DNA from: Flexivirga endophytica
GTDB taxonomy: Bacteria; Actinomycetota; Actinomycetes; Actinomycetales; Dermatophilaceae
Length of the DNA: 64,000 nucleotides
Assembly: GCF_014640635.1 (NCBI RefSeq)
Contig: NZ_BMHI01000005.1
Span: forward strand, 62,001-126,000
Reading direction: 5' to 3'
Below the pieces are notes generated by a model. The model was not told the origin of the DNA. It saw only the letters and a list, made by a program, of their open reading frames with translations, and did no database searches. The position numbers and the translations under genes were made by a program. Below are positions 16,193 to 25,063 of this stretch, one piece after another; within the stretch, counting starts at the first letter, position 1, and each line of letters starts with the position of its first letter.

Positions 16193-17176
16193 TCACCGAG
16201 GCACCGGGACCGCGCCGATCACCGAGTCGAGCACGGCTGCTGTGCCGACACCCTCGAGCTCGGCCTCCGGGCGCAACTGGAGCCGATGGGCCAGCGTCGA
16301 GCGGGTCATCGCCTTCACATCGTCCGGGGTCACGAAATCGCGTCCGCTCAGCCACGCCCAGGCCCGGCTGGTGGCCAGCAACGCGGTCGCCGCGCGCGGA
16401 CTCGCCCCGAGGGACAATGACGGCGCGGACCGCGTCGCACGGACCAGATCGACGATGTATGCCGCGACGTCGGCACGGACCTGGACCCCGCGCACGGCGG
16501 CGGTTCCCGCGGCCAGGTCCGCCGGCCCGGCGACCGGGCGGATGCCGGCGGCTGCCAGGTCACGTGGATCGAAGTCGGCCGCGTGCCGCCGCAGCACCTC
16601 GAGCTCGGCGTCCCGCTCCGGCAGGGGCATGCTCACCTTCATCAGGAACCGGTCCAGCTGCGCCTCCGGCAGTGGGTAGGTGCCTTCGTACTCGACCGGG
16701 TTCTGGGTGGCCGCGACCATGAACGGCGTCGGCACCGGGCGGGCTTCGCCGTCCACCGAGACCTGACGCTCCTCCATCGCCTCCAGGAGCGCGGACTGCG
16801 TCTTCGGAGGAGTGCGGTTGATCTCGTCCGCCAGCAGCAGATTGGTGAAGACCGGGCCAGGCCGGAAGGTGAATTCCGAGGAACGCGAGTCGAACACGAG
16901 TGATCCGGTGATGTCGCCGGGCATCAGGTCGGGTGTGAACTGCACACGTTTGGTCTCGATCGACAGAGCAGCCGCGAGGGAGCGCACGAGCAGGGTCTTG
17001 GCGACTCCGGGCACACCTTCCAGCAGCACGTGACCGCGTGCGAGCAGAGCGATGACCAGTGCTGTGACGGCAGCCTCCTGACCGACCACGGCCTTGGCCA
17101 CCTCGCCGCGCACCGCGCTGAGCGCGGCCTGGGCGCGCTGTGCGGCCTCCGTGTCGTCCGTAGGGAGCGATGTCAT
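16193..17176 (-). CDS. MoxR-family AAA+ ATPase
   Basis: A 327-residue cytoplasmic AAA+ ATPase. Walker A is GVPGVAKT (about 52-59), Walker [10 protein letters not shown] (about 112-120), with sensor 1 ATQNP and the conserved [14 protein letters not shown]. The C-terminal lid has SPRAATALL and [10 protein letters not shown]. The ATG at 17176 overlaps the stop of the DUF4350 gene by 4 nt (ATGA) and gives the usual family length, although the frame stays open upstream. Probable role: ATP-driven assembly or activation of the DUF58 partner or the other membrane proteins of this operon. Confidence 0.94.
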   Translation of the reverse strand: MTSLPTDDTEAAQRAQAALSAVRGEVAKAVVGQEAAVTALVIALLARGHVLLEGVPGVAKTLLVRSLAAALSIETKRVQFTPDLMPGDITGSLVFDSRSSEFTFRPGPVFTNLLLADEINRTPPKTQSALLEAMEERQVSVDGEARPVPTPFMVAATQNPVEYEGTYPLPEAQLDRFLMKVSMPLPERDAELEVLRRHAADFDPRDLAAAGIRPVAGPADLAAGTAAVRGVQVRADVAAYIVDLVRATRSAPSLSLGASPRAATALLATSRAWAWLSGRDFVTPDDVKAMTRSTLAHRLQLRPEAELEGVGTAAVLDSVIGAVPVPR

Positions 17177-18279
17177 CGTCGTACCTGCCTTTCGAGTTGT
17201 TGCAAGTCCTTCGCGAGTGCGGTCATGGCGTCGTCGTCCGGCGGGTCGGCGCCGTAGAGAAGATCGGCCACCCGCTGCGGATCGTGCTGCGCAGCCCGGG
17301 CCGCATGCCCGATCAACGTCTCGGGGCGGCCGTTCGGTGCGAGCCCCAGATAGCGCGCCAGCCGGGTGCGGGTCGCCAGACGCAGCACCGCTGCGGCGCG
17401 CACGTGGTCGTGCGCCTTCCGATAGAGCTGGCCGCGGCTGCGGGTCGTCTCGTCGGCGGGTACCACCACCGGCAGCGGCTCGACCACCAGCCGGCCGAAA
17501 CGCCTTCCGCGCCATACCATCACGATGAGGACGACGGCACCAGCCAGCCAGATGGCCGGGTGGAACCAGTCCGGCCACATCGGGCCCTGCACGGCCTTGT
17601 TGTCGGCCGTGCCGAGGGAGGGCGCGAACCACACGAGGTGGTCACTCGCACCGAAGGTGCGCAACGTGATCGCGGCGTTGTCAGCATCGGTCACGGTCTT
17701 GTTGGCCAGCACTGCATGGCTGCCGAGCAGCACGGTCTCCGGTGCACGACCCTGTGCCGGCAACACGACGACGGCACCTGCGCCACCCTCGCCGAAACAG
17801 GTCTGGCCCGTGGCGCGTGGGCGGTAGGAGACGTCCGCGAAGCTGAGCCGCAGGCCGTCCAGCCACCCGACCGTGCAGCGCGAAACCGGTTCGGAACGCA
17901 TTGGATCGACGGAGTCGATGGGTAGCCCGAGAGCCTTGACCGTGCTCGGGTCGGCATCCACGATGATCAGCCGACGGGCCTGTGAGGCCGCAGCCATCGT
18001 CTGCTGGAGCGTGCTCGGGGCGAGCAGCTGCGGACGAGTCAGCACGACGGTGGCGTCACGAACGTCGCCGGAGCGCAGCTGGCCGACCCGATGCGTGATC
18101 GTCACGTCCACACCGTGTTGCCCGAGCACCTGCGCGACCGCGCGTGCGCCGTCCGGCTCGGCCGACGCGGGGTCGAGCGGCTCGCTGGACGTGCGGGGAG
18201 TGAGTAGGACCGCGCCGATCAAGACCGCCAACAAGCACCCGACGATCACTGCGACCGCGACTCGGCCGCGGGTGATCAT
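17173..18279 (-). CDS. DUF4350-domain membrane protein
   Basis: A 368-residue protein with an N-terminal membrane anchor (AVIVGCLLAVLIGAVLL) and an extracytoplasmic DUF4350 domain. That domain includes SAEPDGARAVAQVLGQHGVDV and DADPSTVKALG, resembling a periplasmic-type glutamine-amidotransferase/ABC-2-associated fold. A second membrane segment (IWLAGAVVLIVMVW, about 240) and a cytoplasmic tail ending in ALAKDLQQLERQ follow. It overlaps both the MoxR and DUF4129 genes by 4 nt. DUF4350 has no known reaction; its fixed place beside MoxR points to a common membrane complex. Confidence 0.85.
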   Translation of the reverse strand: MITRGRVAVAVIVGCLLAVLIGAVLLTPRTSSEPLDPASAEPDGARAVAQVLGQHGVDVTITHRVGQLRSGDVRDATVVLTRPQLLAPSTLQQTMAAASQARRLIIVDADPSTVKALGLPIDSVDPMRSEPVSRCTVGWLDGLRLSFADVSYRPRATGQTCFGEGGAGAVVVLPAQGRAPETVLLGSHAVLANKTVTDADNAAITLRTFGASDHLVWFAPSLGTADNKAVQGPMWPDWFHPAIWLAGAVVLIVMVWRGRRFGRLVVEPLPVVVPADETTRSRGQLYRKAHDHVRAAAVLRLATRTRLARYLGLAPNGRPETLIGHAARAAQHDPQRVADLLYGADPPDDDAMTALAKDLQQLERQVRR

Positions 18280-18929
18280 GTCGTGACCCGTTGCTCGGCG
18301 TGCTGTGGGCGGGTCGCGTCCAGCTCCTTGTCAAGTGCGGTGATCCGCGCCACGTCGTCCGGGCGGGCGTCGGCTCCGCCATACCTCACCTGGTCGAAGA
18401 ACGTTGCGGCCGAACGGATCCCGGTGTCGTGTGCTGGGAAGTACGGCGCGAGCTCCGTGCCCACCTCGTGTGCCGTGCGCCCGGGTTGCGCCACCAACAG
18501 GGCGCGTTCCTCGGCACGGCGGGTCAGCGCGCGGAAGTAGTCGATGAACGCTGCGGAGTCGGCGCCTTCCCGGGCGGCGCCGGCGGCCCGGTCCCGCAGT
18601 TGGTCGGCCGACAGGTCGACGTCGGCGAGGACGCCCTTGCCAGCACCAGCACCAGCACCGGTGCTCGCACCGCGGCCGCGGAGCCGGGACAGTCCGAAGA
18701 CGACGATCGCGATCACGACGAGCAACAGCGGGATCAGGACAAAGAGCGGCAGCGCGCTCCCGACGCCCTGCAGCAGATCGCCCAGGCGGTCGGTCGCCCA
18801 GTCCCAGAGCCGTTGCAGCCAGCTGCGCTGGTCGGCGTACGCCGGCTTGGCCAGCTCCCGCCGCAACCACTCACGTGCCGTGCCACCGCTCGGATCCAGT
18901 GGCACTGCGCCGTCACGGCCCACCGGCAC
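18276..18929 (-). CDS. DUF4129-domain membrane protein
   Basis: A 217-residue protein. A short N-terminal region (DPSGGTAREWLRRELAKPAY) precedes one strong membrane helix (LFVLIPLLLVVIAIVVFGL, about 63-81). An Ala/Gly linker and the cytoplasmic DUF4129 segment follow, with ADSAAFIDYFRALTRRAEER and GRTAHEVGTEL. This family is usually found with transglutaminase-like or DUF58/MoxR systems. The 4-nt overlap with DUF4350 and the 17-nt overlap with the upstream gene show tight coupling. Exact role unknown. Confidence 0.85.
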   Translation of the reverse strand: MPVGRDGAVPLDPSGGTAREWLRRELAKPAYADQRSWLQRLWDWATDRLGDLLQGVGSALPLFVLIPLLLVVIAIVVFGLSRLRGRGASTGAGAGAGKGVLADVDLSADQLRDRAAGAAREGADSAAFIDYFRALTRRAEERALLVAQPGRTAHEVGTELAPYFPAHDTGIRSAATFFDQVRYGGADARPDDVARITALDKELDATRPQHAEQRVTT

Positions 18930-20091
18930 CGTCCTTGGCGGCAGCCTCCATCAACGTGACATCCAGCGCCTCCTTGCGGATCCGCTGGTCGAGGTAGAGC
19001 AGCGCGGTGACGCCCGCGGTGAAGGGTGCGGTGAGGGCACTGACGACCACGGAGACGAGCTCGACGGCCAGGACGGCGCCGACGCTCGGGGTGCCCGCGT
19101 CACCCGCGGACGCCACGAGGACCGCTGCCCCTGGCAGCTGGACGATGTTGCTGATCGTGCCGACGATGAGCTGCGCGAGGAGGGTGATCCCGAAGATCCG
19201 CCACCATTGGCCGCTGCTCAGCGACCAGGAGCGACGCAGTGCGGCCACCGGCCCGACGCGTTCGAGCACGATGGCCGGTGAGGCGAGCGAGACCTTGATC
19301 GCGGCCCAGATGAACGCGACGAGCATCCCGAGACCGAGCAGGATGCCGACGGTCACCGCGAGGGCGGTGCTGGTCGTCAGCGCCAGCAGCACGATGATGC
19401 CGACGACGATCCCGGCGGCGATCACGAACGCGAGGCCGACCAGCAGCGTCATACCGAGCAGCGGCAACAGCCGGCCGCGGACCTTCTGCCAGGTCTCGCC
19501 GATGGAGATCCGCCGGCCGAGCACCGCCTCCGCAACGACCGCCGTCAGCATGCCGGTGAGAAAGATCCCGGCGATCGCCGTGTAGATCGCGGTGACGCTG
19601 CTGCTCAGCTGCGTGCCGAGATTGACGGTCGTGCCCGAGCTGTCGGTCGTGGTCAGATCGGCGCCGGACAGCGCGAGCGTGGTGAGCACGGCGGGCACCG
19701 CAACGATGAGGGCGACCAGCGCCGAGAGTCCGAGCGTCGCGCCGGGGTTGCCGCGGATGGTGCCGAACGTGCCGCTGAAGATGTCACCGAGGCTCAGTGG
19801 GCGCAGCGGTATGACGCCGGGTTTGGGCGCGAGCCGGAACGGCGCCGGCGGGCCGTACTGCTGCGGATATTGCCCGTACTGCCCGTACTGCGGTTGCTGC
19901 CCGTACTGGGGAGGTGGCTGTTGCCCGCCGTACTGTCCGTACTGGGGAGGTGGCTGTTGCCCGCCGTACTGCCCGTACTGCGGAGGTGGCTGTTGCCCGC
20001 CGTACTGTCCGTACTGGGGAGGTGGCGGTGCCTGTGCACCCGGCGCACCGTCGGGCGAGTCGCCCCCTGGGCTCGTCCAGCCGTTGCTCAT
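18913..20091 (-). CDS. multi-spanning membrane protein with Pro/Gln/Tyr-Gly repeat N-terminus
   Basis: A 392-residue protein. Residues 20-80 are low-complexity with four 12-residue PPPQYGQYGGQQ units and QYGQ-rich sequence. The rest has about six membrane helices, with FRLAPKPGVIPLRPLSLGDI preceding the first and SLASPAIVLERVGPVAALRRS and WWRIFGITLLAQL between later ones. This resembles the membrane domain attached to glycerophosphodiester phosphodiesterases (DUF7544/GDPD membrane type), without an enzyme domain. It is the first gene of the MoxR operon on this strand. The disordered N-terminus is probably cytoplasmic and could mediate clustering; that is inference. Confidence 0.8.
   Translation of the reverse strand: MSNGWTSPGGDSPDGAPGAQAPPPPQYGQYGGQQPPPQYGQYGGQQPPPQYGQYGGQQPPPQYGQQPQYGQYGQYPQQYGPPAPFRLAPKPGVIPLRPLSLGDIFSGTFGTIRGNPGATLGLSALVALIVAVPAVLTTLALSGADLTTTDSSGTTVNLGTQLSSSVTAIYTAIAGIFLTGMLTAVVAEAVLGRRISIGETWQKVRGRLLPLLGMTLLVGLAFVIAAGIVVGIIVLLALTTSTALAVTVGILLGLGMLVAFIWAAIKVSLASPAIVLERVGPVAALRRSWSLSSGQWWRIFGITLLAQLIVGTISNIVQLPGAAVLVASAGDAGTPSVGAVLAVELVSVVVSALTAPFTAGVTALLYLDQRIRKEALDVTLMEAAAKDGAGGP
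19903..20030. repeat. 36 bp in-frame tandem repeat in the membrane-protein gene
   Basis: Units beginning GAGGTGGCTGTTGCCCGCCG recur at 19911, 19947 and 19983, with a partial at 20019, exactly 36 bp apart. Each encodes 12 residues (PPPQYGQYGGQQ). Unit identity is very high, so the copy number is likely to vary between strains. Confidence 0.9.
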
Positions 20092-20128
20092 GTGCCGACC
20101 CTAGAGGATCACCGCGGGAGGGACCCGC

Positions 20129-20734
20129 TCAATCCGTGCGGAGCCGACGCGCGAGCTCCTTGGGTCGGATCGGCTGCGCACCCATGCGCAGCTGGTCGCG
20201 CACGATCTGCGGCTCCGCCTTGGCCAGCCGCAGGCCCCGCCGCAGCAGCACCAGCGGCGGCTTGCGCCGCTCCGACAGGTCGCGGGCGAGCCGGCGCGCG
20301 AACGTCACCCATCGATTGTGGTGCACGCAATAGGCGCCGGCGAGCAGTCCGCGCTCCCGCAGCGGACCGATGACGTATGGCGCGAAGATGCCCTCCGCGA
20401 TCACGGTGTCGGCACCGCCCAGGTGCACCTCGTGAGTGCCGGTCGCCGCCGACTCCCCGATGTCGTAGACCGGCGCGATCAGTTCGCCGGTGCGACACAA
20501 CTCCTCGAGTGCGTCGACCGCGTCGTCGCACCGCCACGACTGTACGTCGTCCCAATCGGCTATCCCCAACGACGAGCTGGGCAGCGTCGGGTCGCCGGCG
20601 TCCTTGTAATAGTCGTCCAATCGGACTATCGGCCAACCGTGTTCGCGGGACAGGTGGGCGGCCCAGCGGGACTTGCCGGAGCCGCTGGGGCCGCCGAGCA
20701 CGAGGACGCGGGCATGGGGAACTGAATCGTTCAC
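20129..20734 (-). CDS. uridine kinase-like P-loop kinase
   Basis: A 201-residue protein with Walker A GGPSGSGKS (about 14-22) and RLDDYYKDAGDPTLP, like the DDFY segment of uridine kinases. DWDDVQSW, PVYDIGESA and IAEGIFAPYV follow, like the base-binding and Walker B regions of Udk. The probable reaction is phosphorylation of uridine/cytidine or a similar small molecule with ATP or GTP. Placement beside deoxynucleoside catabolism genes fits a salvage role. The start is a GTG at 20734; no strong ribosome binding site is seen. It is shorter at the C-terminus than E. coli Udk (213), so the substrate is not certain. Confidence 0.85.
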   Translation of the reverse strand: MNDSVPHARVLVLGGPSGSGKSRWAAHLSREHGWPIVRLDDYYKDAGDPTLPSSSLGIADWDDVQSWRCDDAVDALEELCRTGELIAPVYDIGESAATGTHEVHLGGADTVIAEGIFAPYVIGPLRERGLLAGAYCVHHNRWVTFARRLARDLSERRKPPLVLLRRGLRLAKAEPQIVRDQLRMGAQPIRPKELARRLRTD

Positions 20735-20754
20735 GGTGGGTGGCTCAGGCAGTT

Positions 20755-21639
20755 CTAAAGTCCCTTGGGATGCCAGACGGTCTTGGTCTCCAAGAACGCC
20801 GTCATCCGGGACAGGTCCGGTGCCTCCAGCCAGTCCGGCTCGACCGCGTCGGCGCCGTCACCGGCCGGGCGCACGACCCGTTTGACGGTGTCCGCGGCAG
20901 CCGCCTCGAGCTCGCCCCAGGGCAGCTCGGTCGCGCCGGCCAGATCGATCGCGTTGACGTCGGCGTGCGACGCCAGCCACGGCGCGAGCTCGGCGGTGCG
21001 GCCCGTGACGATGTTGACCACGCCACCCGGCACGTCGGAGGTGGCCAGCACCTCGCCCAGCGAGATCGCCGGCAACGGCCGGTCCTCGCTCGTGATGACC
21101 ACGACGGTGTTGCCGGAGACGATGGCAGGGGCGATGACCGACACCAGTCCGAGCAGCGAACTCGCCTGCGGCGCAAGGATGCCCACGACCCCGGTCGGCT
21201 CAGGTGCCGAGATGTCGAAATAGGGGCCGGCGACCGGGTTGAGGTTGCCCAGCACCTGCGGCAGCTTGTCGGGCCACCCGGCATACCAGACCCATCGGTC
21301 GATGGCGGCGTCGACGATCTTGGTCGCCTGCGGCTTGGTCAGGCCCTCGCTCGCGGAGACTTCCGCGATGAACTGCTCACGGCGACCCTCCAGGATCTCG
21401 CCGACGCGGTAGAGCACCTGACCACGGTTGTATGCCGTCGCGCCCGACCAACCCTTGACGGCGCCGCGGGCGGCGACGACGGCGTCGCGGATGTCCTTGC
21501 GCGAGCCCTGCGCCGCGTTGGCCAGGAACTTGGGGGAGCGACCGGTCGAGACGACCTCGTAGGACCTGCCGGACTCCGAGCGGGGGAACTTGCCGCCGAT
21601 GTAGAGCTTGTAGGTCTTGCGCACCTCGAGGCGTGCCAT
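20755..21639 (-). CDS. truncated aldehyde dehydrogenase family protein lacking the catalytic domain
   Basis: At 294 residues, against about 480 for a full ALDH, this protein keeps the N-terminal and NAD-fold half (KLYIGGKFPRSESGR, ISAPEPTGVVGILAPQ, TSEDRPLPAISLGEVL, DVPGGVVNIVTG). It ends in a short divergent tail. The catalytic Cys loop (GQxC) and the conserved EEIFGPV region are absent. The preceding gene is a complete ALDH whose stop overlaps this start (TGATG), so both are made together. Eukaryotic ALDH16A1 is likewise a full ALDH domain joined to an incomplete one, so a heteromeric regulatory or structural role is plausible. It is not a recent frameshift, since the frame and 3' end look intact. 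Confidence 0.88.
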   Translation of the reverse strand: MARLEVRKTYKLYIGGKFPRSESGRSYEVVSTGRSPKFLANAAQGSRKDIRDAVVAARGAVKGWSGATAYNRGQVLYRVGEILEGRREQFIAEVSASEGLTKPQATKIVDAAIDRWVWYAGWPDKLPQVLGNLNPVAGPYFDISAPEPTGVVGILAPQASSLLGLVSVIAPAIVSGNTVVVITSEDRPLPAISLGEVLATSDVPGGVVNIVTGRTAELAPWLASHADVNAIDLAGATELPWGELEAAAADTVKRVVRPAGDGADAVEPDWLEAPDLSRMTAFLETKTVWHPKGL

Positions 21640-23090
21640 CAGTGCGTTCCTTCCGTGTCCAGGTAAGCGGCGAGACCCTGGCGGCCACCCTCGCGGCCGT
21701 AGCCGCTCTCCTTGTAGCCGCCGAACGGCGACGTCGGGTCGAAACGGTTGAAAGTGTTTGCCCAGACCACACCGGCGCGCAGCCGGTCGGCGATCGCCAG
21801 GATCCGCGAGCCCTTGTCGGTCCAGATGCCGGCCGACAGACCGTATGGCGTGTTGTTGGCCTTCGCCACCGCCTCGTCGGGCGTGCGGAAGGTCAGCACC
21901 GACAGCACCGGCCCGAAGATCTCTTCCTGCGCGATGCGGTGCGACTGCGAGACACCGGTGAAAACCGTTGGTGCGAACCAGTATCCGCGCTCCGGCAGTG
22001 TGCACTCCGGGCTCCAGCGCTGCGCCCCCTCGGCCTCACCGGCCTTGACGAGCTCGGTGATGCGCGCCAGCTGAGCGGCGGAGTTGATGGCGCCGACGTC
22101 GGTGTTCTTGTCCAGCGGGTCGCCGACGCGCAACGTCTGCAGGCGACGCTGCAACCGGTGTATGACGTCGTCCGCGACCGATTCCTGCACGAGCAGCCGG
22201 CTGCCGGCGCAACACACGTGACCCTGGTTGAAGAAGATGCCGTTGACGATGCCCTCGACGGCCTGGTCGACGGGTGCGTCGTCGAAGACGATGTTGGCGG
22301 CCTTGCCACCCAACTCGAGGGACAGCCGCTTGCGGGTGCCGGCGATCGTCCGCGCGATCGACTTGCCGACGCCGGTGGAGCCGGTGAAGGCGATCTTGTC
22401 GATGTCGGGGTGCTCGATCAGGGCCTGGCCGGTGGCACCGGCGCCGGTGACGATGTTGACGACTCCGGGCGGCAGGTCGGCCTGCCGGCATACGTCGGCG
22501 AACAGCAGCGCCGTGAGCGGCGTCGTCTCGGCGGGCTTGAGCACGACGGTGTTGCCGGTGGCGAGGGCCGGCGCGATCTTCCAGGCCAGCATCAGCAGCG
22601 GGAAGTTCCACGGGATGACCTGCCCGACGACGCCCAGCGACCGCGGGTTCGGACCCAGGCCCGCGTAGTCCAACTTGTCCGCCCAGCCCGCGTGGTAGAA
22701 GAAGTGCGCCGCTGCGGTCGGCACATCGACGTCGCGTGACTCCTTGATCGGCTTGCCGTTGTCGAGGGTCTCCAGCACCGCGAACTCACGGGCCCGCTCG
22801 GCCATGATCCGGGCGATCCGGAAAAGGTACTTCCCGCGCTCGGCACCGGACAGCCGGCTCCAGGTGCGGTCGTAAGCCCGACGCGCAGCCCGCACGGCCT
22901 TGTCGACGTCGGCGGCGTTCGCCTCGGAGACATCCGCGAGCTTCTCCTCGGTGGCCGGGTTGATCGTCTTGAACGACTTGCCGTCAGCAGGGTCGACGAA
23001 CTCGCCGCCGATGAACAGCCCGTATGACGAGGCGATGTCGACGACGGAACGCGATTCGGGTGCCGGCGCGTATTCGAATCTTGGTGTCAT
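21639..23090 (-). CDS. NAD(P)-dependent aldehyde dehydrogenase
   Basis: A 483-residue enzyme oxidising an aldehyde to the acid. Landmarks: PWNFPLLMLAWKIAPALATG, KPAETTPLTA, FTGSTGVGKSIA (cofactor loop, about 230), LELGGKAANIVF (catalytic Glu), FFNQGHVCCAGSR (catalytic Cys) and EEIFGPVLSVLTF. I chose the ATG at 23090, 10 nt after the deoC stop; the frame continues upstream but would overlap deoC. Downstream of deoC, acetaldehyde from deoxyribose-5-phosphate cleavage is an obvious candidate substrate, which is inference from gene order. The partner gene encodes a truncated ALDH. Confidence 0.93.
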   Translation of the reverse strand: MTPRFEYAPAPESRSVVDIASSYGLFIGGEFVDPADGKSFKTINPATEEKLADVSEANAADVDKAVRAARRAYDRTWSRLSGAERGKYLFRIARIMAERAREFAVLETLDNGKPIKESRDVDVPTAAAHFFYHAGWADKLDYAGLGPNPRSLGVVGQVIPWNFPLLMLAWKIAPALATGNTVVLKPAETTPLTALLFADVCRQADLPPGVVNIVTGAGATGQALIEHPDIDKIAFTGSTGVGKSIARTIAGTRKRLSLELGGKAANIVFDDAPVDQAVEGIVNGIFFNQGHVCCAGSRLLVQESVADDVIHRLQRRLQTLRVGDPLDKNTDVGAINSAAQLARITELVKAGEAEGAQRWSPECTLPERGYWFAPTVFTGVSQSHRIAQEEIFGPVLSVLTFRTPDEAVAKANNTPYGLSAGIWTDKGSRILAIADRLRAGVVWANTFNRFDPTSPFGGYKESGYGREGGRQGLAAYLDTEGTH

Positions 23091-23100
23091 TACTGGTCTT

Positions 23101-24084
23101 TCAGTCAATCGTGACGTAGTCGGCGCCGGAGTAGGCACCGGTGCGCAGTTTCTGGCGTTGCAGCAGGAGGTCGGTCAGCAGGCTGGATGCGCCGAAGCGG
23201 AACCAGTCCGGTGACAACCAGTCGTCACCGGCGATCTCGCTGACCATGACGAGGTAGCGCAACGCGTCCTTGCTGGTGCGTATGCCGCCGGCCGGCTTCA
23301 CGCCCACCATCTCGCCGGTGAGCTCGCGCCAGTCGCGGACCGCTTCCAGCATCAGCAGCGTGACCGGCATCGTCGCGGCCGGCTGGACCTTGCCCGTGGA
23401 GGTCTTGATGAAGTCGGCCCCGGCCAGCATGGCAAGCCACGAGGCGCGGCGCACGTTGTCGTATGTCGCGAGCTCGCCGGTCTCCAGGATGACCTTCAGA
23501 TGCGCATCCGGCGCATCGCCGGGGCGGGCGCACACCTCCTTGACCGCGGCGATCTGATCGAAGACCAGCCGGTAGTCACCGGACAGGAACGCGCCGCGGT
23601 CGATGACCATGTCGATCTCGTCGGCCCCAGCCTTGACGGCGTCCTTGGTGTCGGCGAGCTTGACGGCGAGGCTGGCGCGGCCGGAGGGGAACGCGGTGGC
23701 GACGGCCGCGACGTGGATGCCGCTGGAGCCGAGCGCTTCCTTCGCGATGCCGACCATGTCGCCATACACACAGACCGCGGCGACCTGTGGCGTGCCGAGA
23801 TCGGACGGGTCGGGCAGTTGCGCCTTGGCACACAGGCTGCGGACCTTGCCGGGGGTGTCGGCGCCCTCGAGAGTGGTCAGGTCGATCATGCCGATGGCCG
23901 TGTCGATCGCCCAGGATTTGCTGGTGGTCTTGATCGATCGGGTGGCCAGGGCAGCGGCTCGGGCCTCGATGCCGACCTGATCGACGCCGGGCAGTCCGTG
24001 CAGCCAGGTGCGCAGTGCCTTGTTGGTCAAAGAGGCGACACCGAGCATGTCCCGGGCCCGCGACGTTGCAGATGATGGGCTCAC
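23101..24084 (-). CDS. deoC: deoxyribose-phosphate aldolase
   Basis: A 327-residue class I aldolase that splits 2-deoxyribose 5-phosphate into glyceraldehyde 3-phosphate and acetaldehyde. The Schiff-base lysine lies in ADFIKTSTGK; other family sites are DEIDMVIDRGAFL, HLKVILETGEL and VGVKPAGGIR (second Lys). It is longer than bacterial DeoC of about 220-260 residues, with roughly 60 extra N-terminal residues and a C-terminal extension ending LRTGAYSGADYVTID, a form seen in actinobacteria and animals. It heads the deoC-ALDH-ALDH operon. It is fed by deoA and purine phosphorylase products after isomerisation by a phosphopentomutase-type enzyme. Confidence 0.95.
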   Translation of the reverse strand: MSPSSATSRARDMLGVASLTNKALRTWLHGLPGVDQVGIEARAAALATRSIKTTSKSWAIDTAIGMIDLTTLEGADTPGKVRSLCAKAQLPDPSDLGTPQVAAVCVYGDMVGIAKEALGSSGIHVAAVATAFPSGRASLAVKLADTKDAVKAGADEIDMVIDRGAFLSGDYRLVFDQIAAVKEVCARPGDAPDAHLKVILETGELATYDNVRRASWLAMLAGADFIKTSTGKVQPAATMPVTLLMLEAVRDWRELTGEMVGVKPAGGIRTSKDALRYLVMVSEIAGDDWLSPDWFRFGASSLLTDLLLQRQKLRTGAYSGADYVTID

Positions 24085-24102
24085 CGGTGCAGCCTACCGG
24101 TC

Positions 24103-24750
24103 ATGCCCTTCAATCTTCCCCGGCGCAACACATCTGCGCACGGACCCCGCCGCACCTATCGGCAGCCCGCGATGCTCGTCCCCGGAATCATCCTTGCGGT
24201 GGCCTGCGTCGTGTTCTTCGTGCTGATCATCGTCGACTCCGGATTCAGCAAGCCGCAGCAGTTCTGCTGGCCGCTCGCCGGCCTGTTGCTCATCTGGATC
24301 GTCTTCCTGCGACCGTGCGTCCAGCTGTCCCAGGCGGGTGTCGTGATGCGCAACCTGGTGCGTGACGTGCGTGCCGGCTGGCCGGCCCTCGATCTCGTCG
24401 AGCAGCGGTGGAACCTCAAGATCTACAACGCGGCCGGCAAGGGCTACGGATCGTGGGCGATCACCTCCCAGCGGCCGCGTCGGGTCAATCGCCGCACCGG
24501 CATGCACGCCGGTCCCGGGATCGGTGAGATCGACCTCGAAGACCCGACAGGGTCCGTCATGGGTGCCCGCCCCGGCTCGGCCGCCGGGGTCGCTGCCGCG
24601 ATCCGGACCGGGCAGGAGGACTACGAGGGAGCGGTCGGCCGGGACCCGTCGGTGCGGGCGAAGGACGAGTTCGTCGTCGAGCCGGCGTGGGCGCCGATCG
24701 CCGCACTCGTGCTTGCGGTGATCCTCGTTGTGGTGGCGCTCGTCGCCTGA
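24103..24750 (+). CDS. membrane protein with PH-like domain
   Basis: A 215-residue protein with two close membrane helices near the N-terminus (MLVPGIILAVACVVFFVLII; FCWPLAGLLLIWIVFL). A bacterial PH-like segment follows: PCVQLSQAGVVMRNLVRDVRAGWPALDLVEQRWNLKIY. A final membrane helix (APIAALVLAVILVVVALV) closes it. The topology places the PH-like part in the cytoplasm. It is divergent from deoC by 18 bp, and no function is known. The stop is followed directly by the long tandem repeat. Confidence 0.8.
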   Translation: MPFNLPRRNTSAHGPRRTYRQPAMLVPGIILAVACVVFFVLIIVDSGFSKPQQFCWPLAGLLLIWIVFLRPCVQLSQAGVVMRNLVRDVRAGWPALDLVEQRWNLKIYNAAGKGYGSWAITSQRPRRVNRRTGMHAGPGIGEIDLEDPTGSVMGARPGSAAGVAAAIRTGQEDYEGAVGRDPSVRAKDEFVVEPAWAPIAALVLAVILVVVALVA

Positions 24751-24752
24751 TC

Positions 24753-25050
24753 GTCAGCCCGTGCCTAGGTCTCCCCAGTGTCGAGTCGTGATCGGACTGG
24801 ATGGTCAGCCCGTGCCTAGGTCTCCCCAGTGTCGAGTCGTGATCGGACTGGATGGTCAGCCCGTGCCTAGGTCTCCCCAGTGTCGAGTCGTGATCGGACT
24901 GGATGGTCAGCCCGTGCGGGAGGCGACACTGGGGTGACTCGTGCACGGGTATGGCGGCTTGGGCCGGTCATGCGTTGACACTGGGGAGACTCGTGCACGG
25001 GTATGGCGGCTTGGGCCGGTCATGCGTTGACACTGGGGAGACTCGTGCAC
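24753..25050. repeat. 3+3 inverted tandem repeat array (51 bp and 52 bp units)
   Basis: Three perfect 51 bp units (24753-24905), starting GTCAGCCCGTGCCTAGG, are followed by a partial unit. An array of 52 bp units starting GACACTGGGGWGACTCGTGC follows (24925, 24977, 25029). Each left unit holds GTGCCTAGGTCTCCCCAGTG (24761, 24812, 24863); each right unit holds its inverted counterpart (24925-24946, 24977-24998, 25029-25050). The 313 bp gap between the PH protein and the phosphomannomutase gene holds only this array. Spacers are identical within each half, so it is not a CRISPR. Confidence 0.95.
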
Positions 25051-25063
25051 AGGCGGATGTTGG

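Noticed and set aside
20755-21639. Truncated aldehyde dehydrogenase as a frameshifted pseudogene
   Set aside because: The frame is clean, the start is coupled to the upstream gene and I could not find the missing C-terminal motifs in other frames downstream, so an intact short protein is more likely.
24753-25050. Possible CRISPR array
   Set aside because: Spacers between the phrases are identical within each half and the second half is inverted; there are no cas genes. It is an inverted tandem array.
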